Positions 8,723 to 16,931 of a stretch of 64,000 nt of DNA are shown one piece after another. Position 1 is the stretch's first letter. Each line of letters opens with the position of its first letter. Made by a program: the position numbers and the translations under genes. The DNA is from Lentisphaeria bacterium (GTDB taxonomy: Bacteria > Verrucomicrobiota > Lentisphaeria > Oligosphaerales > Oligosphaeraceae). The stretch is from the NCBI GenBank assembly GCA_024405215.1, contig JAKSPB010000015.1, forward strand, positions 1 through 64,000. The letters run 5' to 3'. Below the pieces are notes generated by a model, which made no database searches, was not told where the DNA came from, and was given only the letters and a program-made list of their open reading frames with translations.

Positions 8723-9694
8723 CTATTTTCTTTGCAATCTCTCAGGAATCCCCGCGGAAGCCGCATCATGCGCGGAAACAAAGAAGTGCTCCCACCGGGC
8801 ATTGATATGGTCGCGGAAGAGGACTCCGAACTCGCCGTCGCCATAGTAGTCAAAGAAGGCGCTCCGGACCGTCGTTCCACGGATATGGTCCAGTGACGCG
8901 ATATCGAACTGAAAAATCGGCAATCCCTCCATTCCGGCGATCTGCCGATAGAGGTTGAGTCCGGCGCAACGTCCGTCACCAATATGGGCGTGTCCATGGA
9001 AATGCGCCCGGAAATTAGGCGGCAGCGGCATCATCTGTTCCAAGTGCTGCGAGGGGCGGTTTCCGCCGGGAAAGGCGCAATGGGAGAAAGTGAAAACGGG
9101 CTTCTCCTGCTTGGCGAAACGATCCCGGACGGCAATCCAGTCCTGTTTGGAATAGGGATATGTTCCAGGGAACGGGAACTGCCCATGAGGATCCGGCAGC
9201 ATCTCGTGGAAGGCATACCAATCGCCACTTTTTGCCGCATGGTCCGAAAAGAAGAGCATGGTGAAATCCGGCAATTCCTCGGCGAACCAGAAATCCTCCT
9301 GGCTGGCGGGCACATGCCAGTTCTTGCGCCCTTTCACCGCATCATAGAAAGGAATGAAGGGCTTCAGTCCTTTATCCAGCGCATGACGATAGTAGTCCAG
9401 CTCGTGGTTGCCGATGGTGTAAAAAACAGGCACGTCCAAGTCGTCAAGGAACCCCAGCTGCATCTCTGTCATGACCTTCACGGCCTCCAGATCATAGCCC
9501 TCCGTTGCGTCCCCCAAATAGCAGATGCCGTCAATAGGGACGTGCAGATCTTGGAAATCCGTCATGGCGATACGGAAATAGCGCTCCGCATTAACGGGAT
9601 TTCCCTGTTGCAGATCGGAAAAGAGCCAGAATCTCGTCCGCAGGTGTCTTGTGGAAGCCTGGAAGATGTCATCGATGAAATCCATGGTCGTCAT
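8723..9694 (-). CDS. Calcineurin-like metallophosphoesterase
   Basis: 323 residues. It carries the dimetal phosphoesterase motifs: LFSDLQQGN (motif I with Gln in place of the usual His), YLGDATEG, the canonical GNHELDYY, FSHCAFPGG and a final FHGHAHIGDG. The start is the ATG at 9694, which forms an ATGA overlap with the upstream gene's stop; a longer open stretch (from 9778) would read through that gene and is rejected. No signal peptide, so cytoplasmic. The substrate could be a phosphodiester or a sugar phosphate. Third gene of an operon with an AGE epimerase and an (alpha/alpha)-barrel protein. Confidence 0.87.
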   Translation of the reverse strand: MTTMDFIDDIFQASTRHLRTRFWLFSDLQQGNPVNAERYFRIAMTDFQDLHVPIDGICYLGDATEGYDLEAVKVMTEMQLGFLDDLDVPVFYTIGNHELDYYRHALDKGLKPFIPFYDAVKGRKNWHVPASQEDFWFAEELPDFTMLFFSDHAAKSGDWYAFHEMLPDPHGQFPFPGTYPYSKQDWIAVRDRFAKQEKPVFTFSHCAFPGGNRPSQHLEQMMPLPPNFRAHFHGHAHIGDGRCAGLNLYRQIAGMEGLPIFQFDIASLDHIRGTTVRSAFFDYYGDGEFGVLFRDHINARWEHFFVSAHDAASAGIPERLQRK

Positions 9695-10863
9695 TTGGCC
9701 AGTTCCCTGGCAATCACAATGGCAATGGGAGCATTCGTCCATCCCGTGTAGATGCTGCCTGCGCCGCCTTCGTAGCAATCGCCGCCACCCCAGGAATTCG
9801 TCTGGAGATCATACATACCCCGCCAACACCCATGGAAATGCGTTTCCGGCGACTTGTCCTGAATCCGCAGAATCAACGACAGGAGCTTCTGGAAGGCAGG
9901 ATGAAACTCCGGGCAGACCTCCGCAAGGCGTTGCATTCCCAAAAGCGCCCAATTCACCGTATAGATCGTGTCAACAAGATGAGGTCCTACTGGCGCTTCG
10001 TCATGTTCGGCAGGGATATTGCCTGCTGCATCCATCTTTCCGGCAATCAGCGAACCGAATTTCCGAGCGACATCCAGATAGCGAGAATCTTTCGTGGACG
10101 AATAGGCGGAGATTTCTCCCAGAAGCGCGTATGACTGTTCGCTGACATTCCAATTCTCCGCGCACTCCTGCAAATATCCGTGGTATTTCTCCACAAAATC
10201 CAGGAATGCGGCATCGTTGCCTGCGGCATGGCATTTTGCCAGCGCCATCATGGCCAGCGCACCCCAGTGCGGCTTGTCAAGATTTCCCAGCCATCCATCC
10301 ATCCGCCAGGGAGCCCCCGGCGCGAAATTCCTGCGCCGCATCAAAATACCGGAAGCGGCGGAAAGCAACTCGCACCCCAATGCCAGCGCCCATTTTCGAA
10401 GTTCGTAGCGTCCTTCCAGTTCAGGATACTCCTCCGCAATGGTCAGCTGAAGGAAGACGCACCAGGACTCGTCGTCAAACCAGACGTCCGAGGTCCGTTT
10501 GATATGCGACCAATTCCAGCTGCCGAAGATATGCGGACGCCCTCCGCGCTCCAGAAGACCGCTGCGGAAATAAAGGAAATCCAGAATCTTCACGCCGATG
10601 TCGTAGTATTTTCGCTCCTGCAGGACACTACTGGCCAACAGGAAGAGATACGCCGCCTCGAAATTGCAGTCGGCGCGGCGCTGCTCCATGATGCAGTAGT
10701 CGCCATGGTCCGTCCAGGCGGCGAAGGCCAGCTTCATCCGCTCGATAGCGGAATTTCCCCGGACAAGCGCCAACCGCTCCGCAACGCCCCACAGCCCATC
10801 CGCGGGAAGCATCACGCCGGACTTTTCGAACCACTCCAGATTATTCAACAGCGCCTGACGCAT
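9691..10863 (-). CDS. Putative (alpha/alpha)-barrel carbohydrate-active protein
   Basis: 390 residues, rich in amphipathic helices and aromatic/acidic clusters (FGSWNWSHIKRTSDVWFDDESW, GGDCYEGGAGSIYTGWTNAP) typical of six-hairpin glycosidase-like folds. It resembles AGE-family and GH88/GH105-like barrels in pattern only; I cannot assign a family. No signal peptide. It lies 15 nt after the AGE epimerase and overlaps the metallophosphoesterase by ATGA, so it probably works on the same sugar. Confidence 0.65.
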   Translation of the reverse strand: MRQALLNNLEWFEKSGVMLPADGLWGVAERLALVRGNSAIERMKLAFAAWTDHGDYCIMEQRRADCNFEAAYLFLLASSVLQERKYYDIGVKILDFLYFRSGLLERGGRPHIFGSWNWSHIKRTSDVWFDDESWCVFLQLTIAEEYPELEGRYELRKWALALGCELLSAASGILMRRRNFAPGAPWRMDGWLGNLDKPHWGALAMMALAKCHAAGNDAAFLDFVEKYHGYLQECAENWNVSEQSYALLGEISAYSSTKDSRYLDVARKFGSLIAGKMDAAGNIPAEHDEAPVGPHLVDTIYTVNWALLGMQRLAEVCPEFHPAFQKLLSLILRIQDKSPETHFHGCWRGMYDLQTNSWGGGDCYEGGAGSIYTGWTNAPIAIVIARELAK

Positions 10864-10878
10864 GGCCTTTTCACCGGA

Positions 10879-12042
10879 CTACATCTTCCGCATCTGTTGC
10901 AACGCGATGAAGAGGCACCGCGGCAAGTGAAACATGGTCTTCCATTTGCCGCCCTTCAGCGTATGGGTGGGTTCGCCACGGCGATTCAGATAGGCGAACC
11001 ACTCGGGGAACAGGGGATCCTTGAAGTGCCCCCAGGCCCACGCGTCCATCTCCTGGAACTTGTCCAGATAGTATTGTTCGCGTGTCAGGCGATAGGCGAA
11101 AAGGGTGGAGAGAATCGCCTCGTTGTGAGGCCACCAGAGTTTCATGTCCCACTGCAATTCCAGATGGGGCTTGTGCAGGACGTCCATGAAGTAGTAGAGA
11201 CCGCCGTATTCCTTGTCGGCACCGAACTCCAGCAGCGCCTTGACGATGTCGGCTGCCTTGCGGATCATGGCCTTGTCGCCCTTCTGTTCGGCATAGTTCA
11301 TCACGAACCACATGGACTCCAGGCCGTGGCCGGGATTGATGAAGCGTCCTTCGCAGGAGTTCAAATCGAAAGAGCCGTCGGGATTCACATTCTCGAAAAG
11401 CACCTGGTATTCCTCGTTCCAGAACTTCTCCAGAACCGTGTCGATGGCGCGGCGGCAGTCGTCCTCGTATTCGCTGGTGCCGAGGGCCTCCTTCATCACA
11501 ACGCCCAGGTTGGCCAGCATCATGAAATGCCCGTGGGAGAGACGCTTGGGCTTGGCAGGCATTGCCTTCTCCCAGCGCCCCTTCGGAGCATCCATGCGGG
11601 CGATGTACTTATGCATGGCGCTGTTGGCCTCCTGACGATACTTTTCTTCGCCCGTGGCCTGGAAGAGCGCGGCCGCCCCCATGGCGGCGAAACACTCGGA
11701 GAAGATGTTGGAGGGCGCCATGGTGGCCTCGCCCTGGCGGTTCAGCGCGAAATAGTACGTGCCATCCTCGGACTTGCCGTGGGTGGTCAGGAAATCATAG
11801 CCCTGTTTCGCGATATCCAGCCAGCGATCCTGGCGGTACTGGCTCATGTAGAAGGTGGCGAACATATAGACGATGCGCCACTGCATCCACATGTATTTCT
11901 CGGTATCGTAAACGGAACCGTCCCGGTCCAGGGAGGTGAAATAGCCGCCGAACTCCTTGTCAACGCAATGGTTTTCCCAGAAGGGAATCACCTGGTTGAC
12001 CAATTCTTCTTCGTAGCGTTTGATAAAAGGTGTGAAATCCAT
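10879..12042 (-). CDS. AGE family epimerase/isomerase (N-acylglucosamine 2-epimerase type)
   Basis: 387 residues, the usual length for AGE-type 2-epimerases, an (alpha/alpha)6 barrel that epimerises C2 of N-acetylglucosamine, cellobiose or mannose. Visible family features: DKEFGGYFTSLDRDG near the start, KYMWMQWRIVYMF, the His-rich RLSHGHFMM, INPGHGLESMWF and LWWPHNEAI, which supply the His pair used as acid and base. Substrate not decidable. First gene of a three-gene operon. The ATG at 12042 has no Shine-Dalgarno: the sequence upstream is pyrimidine-rich. Confidence 0.88.
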   Translation of the reverse strand: MDFTPFIKRYEEELVNQVIPFWENHCVDKEFGGYFTSLDRDGSVYDTEKYMWMQWRIVYMFATFYMSQYRQDRWLDIAKQGYDFLTTHGKSEDGTYYFALNRQGEATMAPSNIFSECFAAMGAAALFQATGEEKYRQEANSAMHKYIARMDAPKGRWEKAMPAKPKRLSHGHFMMLANLGVVMKEALGTSEYEDDCRRAIDTVLEKFWNEEYQVLFENVNPDGSFDLNSCEGRFINPGHGLESMWFVMNYAEQKGDKAMIRKAADIVKALLEFGADKEYGGLYYFMDVLHKPHLELQWDMKLWWPHNEAILSTLFAYRLTREQYYLDKFQEMDAWAWGHFKDPLFPEWFAYLNRRGEPTHTLKGGKWKTMFHLPRCLFIALQQMRKM

Positions 12043-12083
12043 AATGGAAAGAAAAAAAAACGAAAGGGAAACGGGATTCCAGA

Positions 12084-12114
12084 CGGGTTAAAGGATCTAG
12101 AAAATTTTAACCCG
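12084..12114. promoter_or_regulatory. Perfect 9-bp inverted repeat upstream of the AGE operon
   Basis: CGGGTTAAA and TTTAACCCG are separated by 13 nt, 42 nt upstream of the AGE epimerase ATG and about 40 nt past the uppS stop. The position suits an operator for the sugar operon; a uppS terminator is the alternative, but no T-tract follows. Confidence 0.4.
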
Positions 12115-12156
12115 ACAAGGTCTTCTTAATGTAACCTCAAATGGTAGATGCGCACC

Positions 12157-12861
12157 TTATTTCACCTCGCCGAAGCGGCGATTTCGACCTGCGTAGGCGT
12201 CCAGCGCCTCCTGCAACGCGGCGGCGTCGAAATCCGGCCAATGGGTCTGGGTGACATAGAGTTCGGCATAGGAGAGCTCCCACAGCATGAAGTTGCTCAG
12301 GCGCAACTCGCCGGAAGTACGGATCATCAAATCTGGATCCGGCATGTCAGGCGCATAGAGATACTTCGCCACATCCGCCTCCGTCAGCGCTCCCTGCGGA
12401 CGATTCGGGTCGTTCAGAATCGCGTTGACGGCGTCGGTGATCTCCGCCCGGCCGCCATAGCTCAGCGCCACGTTCAGCGTAAAGGCGGTGTTGTTCTTCG
12501 TCGCCTCGATGGTATCCAGCAAGACCTTCCTGGCGAACTCCGGCAGATCGTTGGCACGTCCGATGGTCCGCAGGCGGATGCCGTTCTCCATCATCTTCTT
12601 CAACATCCGGTTGCAGAAACGGGGAATCAAATGCATCAGAAACGTCACCTCCGCTTCCGGACGCTTCCAGTTCTCCGTGCTGAAGGCATAGACCGTCAGC
12701 ATCTTCACGCCGGCCTTCATCGCCGCCTCGACAACGCGTGAAATGTTCTTCGCGCCCGCCAGATGCCCCGCGCTCCGCGGGAAACCGCGCCGCTTGGCCC
12801 AACGGCCATTGCCATCCATGATGATGGCTACATGCTCAGGAAATGCTTTTTTCTCGCTCAT
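12157..12861 (-). CDS. uppS: Isoprenyl transferase (undecaprenyl diphosphate synthase)
   Basis: 234 residues. This cis-prenyltransferase elongates farnesyl diphosphate to the undecaprenyl carrier used for peptidoglycan and O-antigen. Conserved: HVAIIMDGNGRWAKRRG with the metal-binding Asp, TVYAFSTENWKRP, SYGGRAEITDA and PDLMIRTSGELRLSNFMLWELSYAELY. A good Shine-Dalgarno (AGGAG) precedes the ATG. It lies 9 nt downstream of ispH, so precursor supply and chain elongation are cotranscribed. Confidence 0.96.
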   Translation of the reverse strand: MSEKKAFPEHVAIIMDGNGRWAKRRGFPRSAGHLAGAKNISRVVEAAMKAGVKMLTVYAFSTENWKRPEAEVTFLMHLIPRFCNRMLKKMMENGIRLRTIGRANDLPEFARKVLLDTIEATKNNTAFTLNVALSYGGRAEITDAVNAILNDPNRPQGALTEADVAKYLYAPDMPDPDLMIRTSGELRLSNFMLWELSYAELYVTQTHWPDFDAAALQEALDAYAGRNRRFGEVK

Positions 12862-12870
12862 GGAAAACTC

Positions 12871-13755
12871 CTATGGGAAATATTCACCTTTCTCAGCTCT
12901 CTGAAATCCTAATTCTGCAAACTTCGCCAAAACCGCCTCGATGACCTCATCGGGCGTGCTGGTGGCGGTACCGACGCCAACAACTTCTACAGTAGAAAGT
13001 TCTTCCGGACAGATGGCGTCTGCATTTTCCGCGAAACGCGTATCCGGACAGCCGTGTTCACGGGCGATTTCCGCCAGGCGCCGCGCATTGGAGCTGTGCG
13101 GCGAACCGATGACGTAGACCGCCTGGCACCGCCCGGCCAGCGACGCCATGGCATTCTGCCGCATCTGCACCGCATCGCAGACGTGCGCATGATCTTCCAG
13201 ATTCTCCACGCGCTCTTTCAAAATATCGCGGATCCGCTGGATTTCCGTAATGCACCGCGTCGTCTGAGAAAAGAAAACCGCAGACGGCAAAACAGGAATC
13301 GCCCTTGCCTCTTCCTCCGTGCCCACAAGGTAGACCTCACGCCCGCCTAGACGGTCCGTGATGCCCCGGACTTCCGGATGAGCCTTGTCTCCTAAAAAAA
13401 CAATAGGCACCTTTGTGTCGCTGGCGACGGCCTGCTTCTGAAGCTGCGTCACCAATGGACAAGTGGCGTCATAGACTCGCAGCTGCCGTTCCCGGCACCG
13501 CCGTTCCACGCTTTCGCCGCAACCATGCGCTCCCAGCAACGCGAGACTCCCCTCGGGAATCTCCTCCACGTCCTCCACAAAAACCGCCCCCGCACGACGC
13601 ATCTCCTCCGTCACCAGCCGATTGTGCACCAATTCATGCAGGACGTAGATACGTCCGCCAGGATGTTCCTGCGATAGCGCATGGAACATGGCCACTGCAT
13701 GACGGACGCCGCCGCAAAAGCCGGTAGGAGTCGCCAGGAAAAGTCTCTTTGCCAT
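12871..13755 (-). CDS. ispH: 4-hydroxy-3-methylbut-2-enyl diphosphate reductase
   Basis: 294 residues. Last step of the MEP pathway: reduction of HMBPP to IPP and DMAPP on a [4Fe-4S] cluster. Cluster cysteines are seen in PTGFCGGVRHAV (Cys14), YDATCPLV and HVCDAV. Substrate residues are kept: HPEVRG (His and the catalytic Glu), SQTTR, SPHSSNARRL and ATSTPDEV. Two small departures from common family sequence are SSNA for SSNS and TATSTP for TAGAS, neither at a ligand. First gene of the ispH-uppS pair. Confidence 0.96.
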   Translation of the reverse strand: MAKRLFLATPTGFCGGVRHAVAMFHALSQEHPGGRIYVLHELVHNRLVTEEMRRAGAVFVEDVEEIPEGSLALLGAHGCGESVERRCRERQLRVYDATCPLVTQLQKQAVASDTKVPIVFLGDKAHPEVRGITDRLGGREVYLVGTEEEARAIPVLPSAVFFSQTTRCITEIQRIRDILKERVENLEDHAHVCDAVQMRQNAMASLAGRCQAVYVIGSPHSSNARRLAEIAREHGCPDTRFAENADAICPEELSTVEVVGVGTATSTPDEVIEAVLAKFAELGFQRAEKGEYFP

Positions 13756-13765
13756 ATATGAAAAC

Positions 13766-13796
13766 GCAGGACGCCTGTCATGGACAGACGCCCTGC
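13766..13796 (-). terminator. Hairpin after the TMEM43-like gene, before ispH
   Basis: A 14-bp stem with two mismatches and a 3-nt loop (GCAGGACGCCTGTC / GACAGACGCCCTGC) lies between the TMEM43-like gene and ispH. On the minus strand a short T-rich tail (CGTTTTCAT) follows, so it may end transcription from the upstream membrane-protein gene. Confidence 0.45.
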
Positions 13797-13820
13797 CGTT
13801 GTCATTTCTTTCCTATATCA

Positions 13821-15098
13821 TTAGGCAACATTGCTCTTGGAACCGCCCTTCTTCACCAGCAGGACAATCAGACCAGCGCCAATGACCAGCAGGATGATGC
13901 CCAGCACGGGGCGGTAGAAAATCCACGCCACGGCAATGACCACCAGGGAAATCACCGCGCCCAGGACATTGGCGATGAAGCTGGCACCGGCACCGATGAT
14001 GCGGCCAATGAAAGGCACCACAGCTCCCAACGTGGCCAGGGGATCCAGAATCTTGCGGATACCGGCGGAGATCAGAATGAAGCCCAGGAACCGCAGAATC
14101 CAGGCGATGAGCTTGTTGGATTTCTCGGCGGAAGTGAACATCAAGTCAGCGGAAACGATGCCATTGGCCATCTCGTCCAGATTGCCGGTCTTGGTGGCGT
14201 ATGGAGCAAAGGTATCCTTCAGCTGCTGGCAGATGATGCTGACGTCGGCAGGAGAAGCAATGCAGGAGAAGGAAATGCGCAAATCGCCGACCTCCGGATT
14301 GGCAGGATCCTTTCCCAGGTAGAAGCCATTCTCGTAGTTCTTCAACTCAGGAATGCCGAAAAGGCCATTCTCCAGCTTGTTCGCCTGGACGGCCAGTGCC
14401 TGGGCGGTCACGCCTTCCTGGGTCTTCGCGGCCTCTTCCAGGCCACTCTTCACAGCTTCGGCAGCCTTTGCATCAGCAGCCTTCAGGGCATCGATGGCCT
14501 CCTTGACCTGGGGAATGCTCTCCACGGAAAGCACTGCATTGCCGCCAATGCGATGGATCTGGGAATCAGTCAGCTTATGGGCGCCGAAAGTCGCCATACG
14601 AGTAAACCACTCCTGGGAAGTGAAACGCATCTGCGGATTGTCGTGACCGGCCTCCTCGAATTTCGAAGAGTCGGCACGGAAAGAAGACCACTCCTTCCTA
14701 TAAGTATAGGTGATGGTCGTTTCCTCGGAACCGCCTAGCTTCTCCTTCGTCGCCTCCTCCTTCTCCTCGATCCACTGATACATCTGGACGCTGCGTCTCA
14801 GGGCAAAGGCATTGGCGCTCACCTGGAAGACTTCGTCTTTCAGAATTGAATCCGTCTTGGCGCTTCCGCTGATATGGACCAGCTTGCCCTCGTCGGCGCT
14901 GTTCAGCGTGTCGTATGCGCCCTCCACTACCGCACCGCGGCCCGTGGACAAGGCCCGGCTGCGGTAAACCGTGCGCTTCTCGTTCCACCACAGAAGGCAG
15001 ATACCAATGATGATGAGAACAATGCCTCCGATAATTCCCTTGAAGGAATTGCCTAGACGCTGGCCGTAGGAAGTCGTAATGGTTTTTGTAACAGTCAT
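13821..15098 (-). CDS. TMEM43 family membrane protein
   Basis: 425 residues. The layout matches the TMEM43/LUMA family: a transmembrane helix at about 20-38 (GIIGGIVLIIIGICLLWWNE), a large extracytoplasmic domain of about 280 residues with VEGAYDTLNSADEGKLVHISG and SVQMYQWIEEKEE, then several C-terminal helices (about 315-335 and 345-415). In eukaryotes the family sits in the inner nuclear membrane; the bacterial role is not known. A strong Shine-Dalgarno (AAAGGAG) lies before the ATG. Family call from architecture and the WIEE segment. Confidence 0.8.
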   Translation of the reverse strand: MTVTKTITTSYGQRLGNSFKGIIGGIVLIIIGICLLWWNEKRTVYRSRALSTGRGAVVEGAYDTLNSADEGKLVHISGSAKTDSILKDEVFQVSANAFALRRSVQMYQWIEEKEEATKEKLGGSEETTITYTYRKEWSSFRADSSKFEEAGHDNPQMRFTSQEWFTRMATFGAHKLTDSQIHRIGGNAVLSVESIPQVKEAIDALKAADAKAAEAVKSGLEEAAKTQEGVTAQALAVQANKLENGLFGIPELKNYENGFYLGKDPANPEVGDLRISFSCIASPADVSIICQQLKDTFAPYATKTGNLDEMANGIVSADLMFTSAEKSNKLIAWILRFLGFILISAGIRKILDPLATLGAVVPFIGRIIGAGASFIANVLGAVISLVVIAVAWIFYRPVLGIILLVIGAGLIVLLVKKGGSKSNVA

Positions 15099-15137
15099 GA
15101 TGTCTCTCCTTTGTTTATGAAATGCAAAATTCTAAAA

Positions 15138-15851
15138 TCACTCTTCTTGATTGAATTTTCGAATCAATTCCTTGATCTTCTCCTCTGGACTCTGCTGTGA
15201 AAGTTCCAGAAACAAATCGTAAGACCTCCTCTCATCGCCCTTAAAGACAATTGTCAATACCCGTCCCTCCTCACAGGCAATATGCCTGTGATTTTCTGGA
15301 TACGCATAAAAACAAGTCCGACATTTCTCAATATCCTTTTCCTTCCAGTTAGGGCAATGTTTACACGCAAAGTTTTTTTGACTGTTTGCGCTTGCAGACA
15401 GCAATTGATAATGCTCTATGTCTTGATCATTCATCTCACCGCCAATCTCATACGGAATTCGATGATCAACTTGAAGATTCTCCTTCTTCATCGGTTCATT
15501 GTACAGAGCACATTTTTCGCCCTGGGATTTTATCAATTCCTTCTTCAGTTTTCTATCCAACGCCATCCGTCCTTGGACTTTTGATCTTTCTTTTCCAAAC
15601 TCCTCCCAAGGACCCAATTTATATGCGGCAATCTTTTTTCCATCTGTCCCTTCAACTCTAAAAGTCACCAAAGGCACTCCACGCTCCCTAACATCTCGTG
15701 CGGCTCTTGGCGGATGGTCGTACCCATACTGCTCCTTGAGTTCTTCCGTTGTAATATATCCGTGTTCAAGAATATGATCAATAACGGTTTTTGCTCTTTT
15801 GGCCGTAATGGCACGCAACTTTTCCAAAATTTCTTCAGGGATGTTGTCCAT
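15138..15851 (-). CDS. HNH restriction endonuclease-like protein
   Basis: 237 residues. The N-terminal part resembles a winged-helix DNA-binding domain (AKRAKTVIDHILEHGYITTEEL); the C-terminal half has an HNH core: CALYNEPMKKENLQVDHRIPYEIGG, then HYQLLSASANSQKNFACKHC and CRTCFY, giving a likely structural zinc site of two Cys pairs. ATG 15851 is chosen because AGGAG lies 7 nt upstream. The gene follows the D12 adenine methylase by about 30 nt, so it is read as the nuclease of a type II restriction-modification pair. Recognition site unknown. DNA here is visibly more A/T-rich than the flanks. Confidence 0.78.
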   Translation of the reverse strand: MDNIPEEILEKLRAITAKRAKTVIDHILEHGYITTEELKEQYGYDHPPRAARDVRERGVPLVTFRVEGTDGKKIAAYKLGPWEEFGKERSKVQGRMALDRKLKKELIKSQGEKCALYNEPMKKENLQVDHRIPYEIGGEMNDQDIEHYQLLSASANSQKNFACKHCPNWKEKDIEKCRTCFYAYPENHRHIACEEGRVLTIVFKGDERRSYDLFLELSQQSPEEKIKELIRKFNQEE

Positions 15852-15880
15852 GTTTTCTCCTGAAAACAAAATTCAAAAAT

Positions 15881-16774
15881 TTATGCCTCAAGCAACAGTA
15901 GTTCTTGATGGTCCTCGAAGAAATCCGCCAACCCGCGGCTCACATACAATGCTTCGTATGTAATTTTTGTCTCGCCTAAAAAAGTCGCCTGGGTAGATTT
16001 GCCGGCATTCAACAATACTTTCCTACATCCTAACTCATCTGGCAAATCTTTTCCATATTGCTTTTCTCCACACTTCCCATCATAGCTAATGAGATAATCC
16101 ACGCCACGGGAATTCAGACATTCAAGTGCAGAGACAAACTCGTTAAAATCTATTCCAGAAAAATAACGCGTATCTCGCGTTTTCGACACGCCCTGATAAG
16201 GCGGATCCATATAGATGACGTCGCCTTTTTCCGCAATGGGAAACAAAGAGCGATAATCTCCTGCATTAAAAGTCGTCTTGCCTTTCAAGAGACGTGAAAT
16301 ACCCGACGCATTCCTAAAAATCATGTCTGGATTTGTTCCATGTCGTCTTCTATCAACCCCTTGATTAAATTTTCCCGTGGAACTATACCGCACAGATCCT
16401 TTGACACAACGGGCCAGCAAATACAACATGTTTGCCGGACTCTCATCGCCTTCATTAAACAAATCCCGTATATAGGAAAAATGCTCCACATGACTCGGAG
16501 AAAAACAAAACTGTTCTTCCCATATTTTTTTGTATGCATCATACAGTCTTTCAGGAAACTCAATTGCTTCCTGCAATAAAGCAACCAATGGCTGATTAAT
16601 ATCATTCAAATAATAATGTTTTGCTCGGTTTTCACACGCAGTCGCAATGGACATGGCCGCCATTCCCGCAAACGGCTCAATAAAATTATTGATTTTCCGT
16701 GGGAAATACCGAAGAATCTGTCTTGCCAAAAATCTCTTTGACCCTTGATATTGTACAAGATGAGGAACTTTCAT
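15881..16774 (-). CDS. D12-class DNA adenine N6-methyltransferase
   Basis: 297 residues from ATG 16774; a GTG at 16843 would add 23. A Dam-like alpha-class adenine methylase: QYQGSKRFLARQIL and FIEPFAGMAAMSIA (SAM site), catalytic DPPYQGVSKTRDTRYF, with the target-recognition region between them. It precedes the HNH nuclease in the same direction and so protects host DNA from it. Target sequence cannot be read from the protein. The A/T-rich composition unlike flanking genes suggests horizontal acquisition of the pair. Confidence 0.87.
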   Translation of the reverse strand: MKVPHLVQYQGSKRFLARQILRYFPRKINNFIEPFAGMAAMSIATACENRAKHYYLNDINQPLVALLQEAIEFPERLYDAYKKIWEEQFCFSPSHVEHFSYIRDLFNEGDESPANMLYLLARCVKGSVRYSSTGKFNQGVDRRRHGTNPDMIFRNASGISRLLKGKTTFNAGDYRSLFPIAEKGDVIYMDPPYQGVSKTRDTRYFSGIDFNEFVSALECLNSRGVDYLISYDGKCGEKQYGKDLPDELGCRKVLLNAGKSTQATFLGETKITYEALYVSRGLADFFEDHQELLLLEA

Positions 16775-16931
16775 AGGCTTGATTCTTGGATCGAACGATT
16801 GCCCCTTCCCCCAAAACAATGAAGATTCATTGCAAACAGCCACTCTAGCTATTCGAGCTCACTTACGAGGAAAATTCTGAATCGTTACATTTCTTATAAG
16901 ATAAATGCTTTCTTCTGTTTTTCCATAGCGC

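Noticed and set aside
10180-12129. 649-residue plus-strand frame
   Set aside because: Antisense to the AGE epimerase and the (alpha/alpha)-barrel gene; no motif, and the minus-strand proteins are clear family members.
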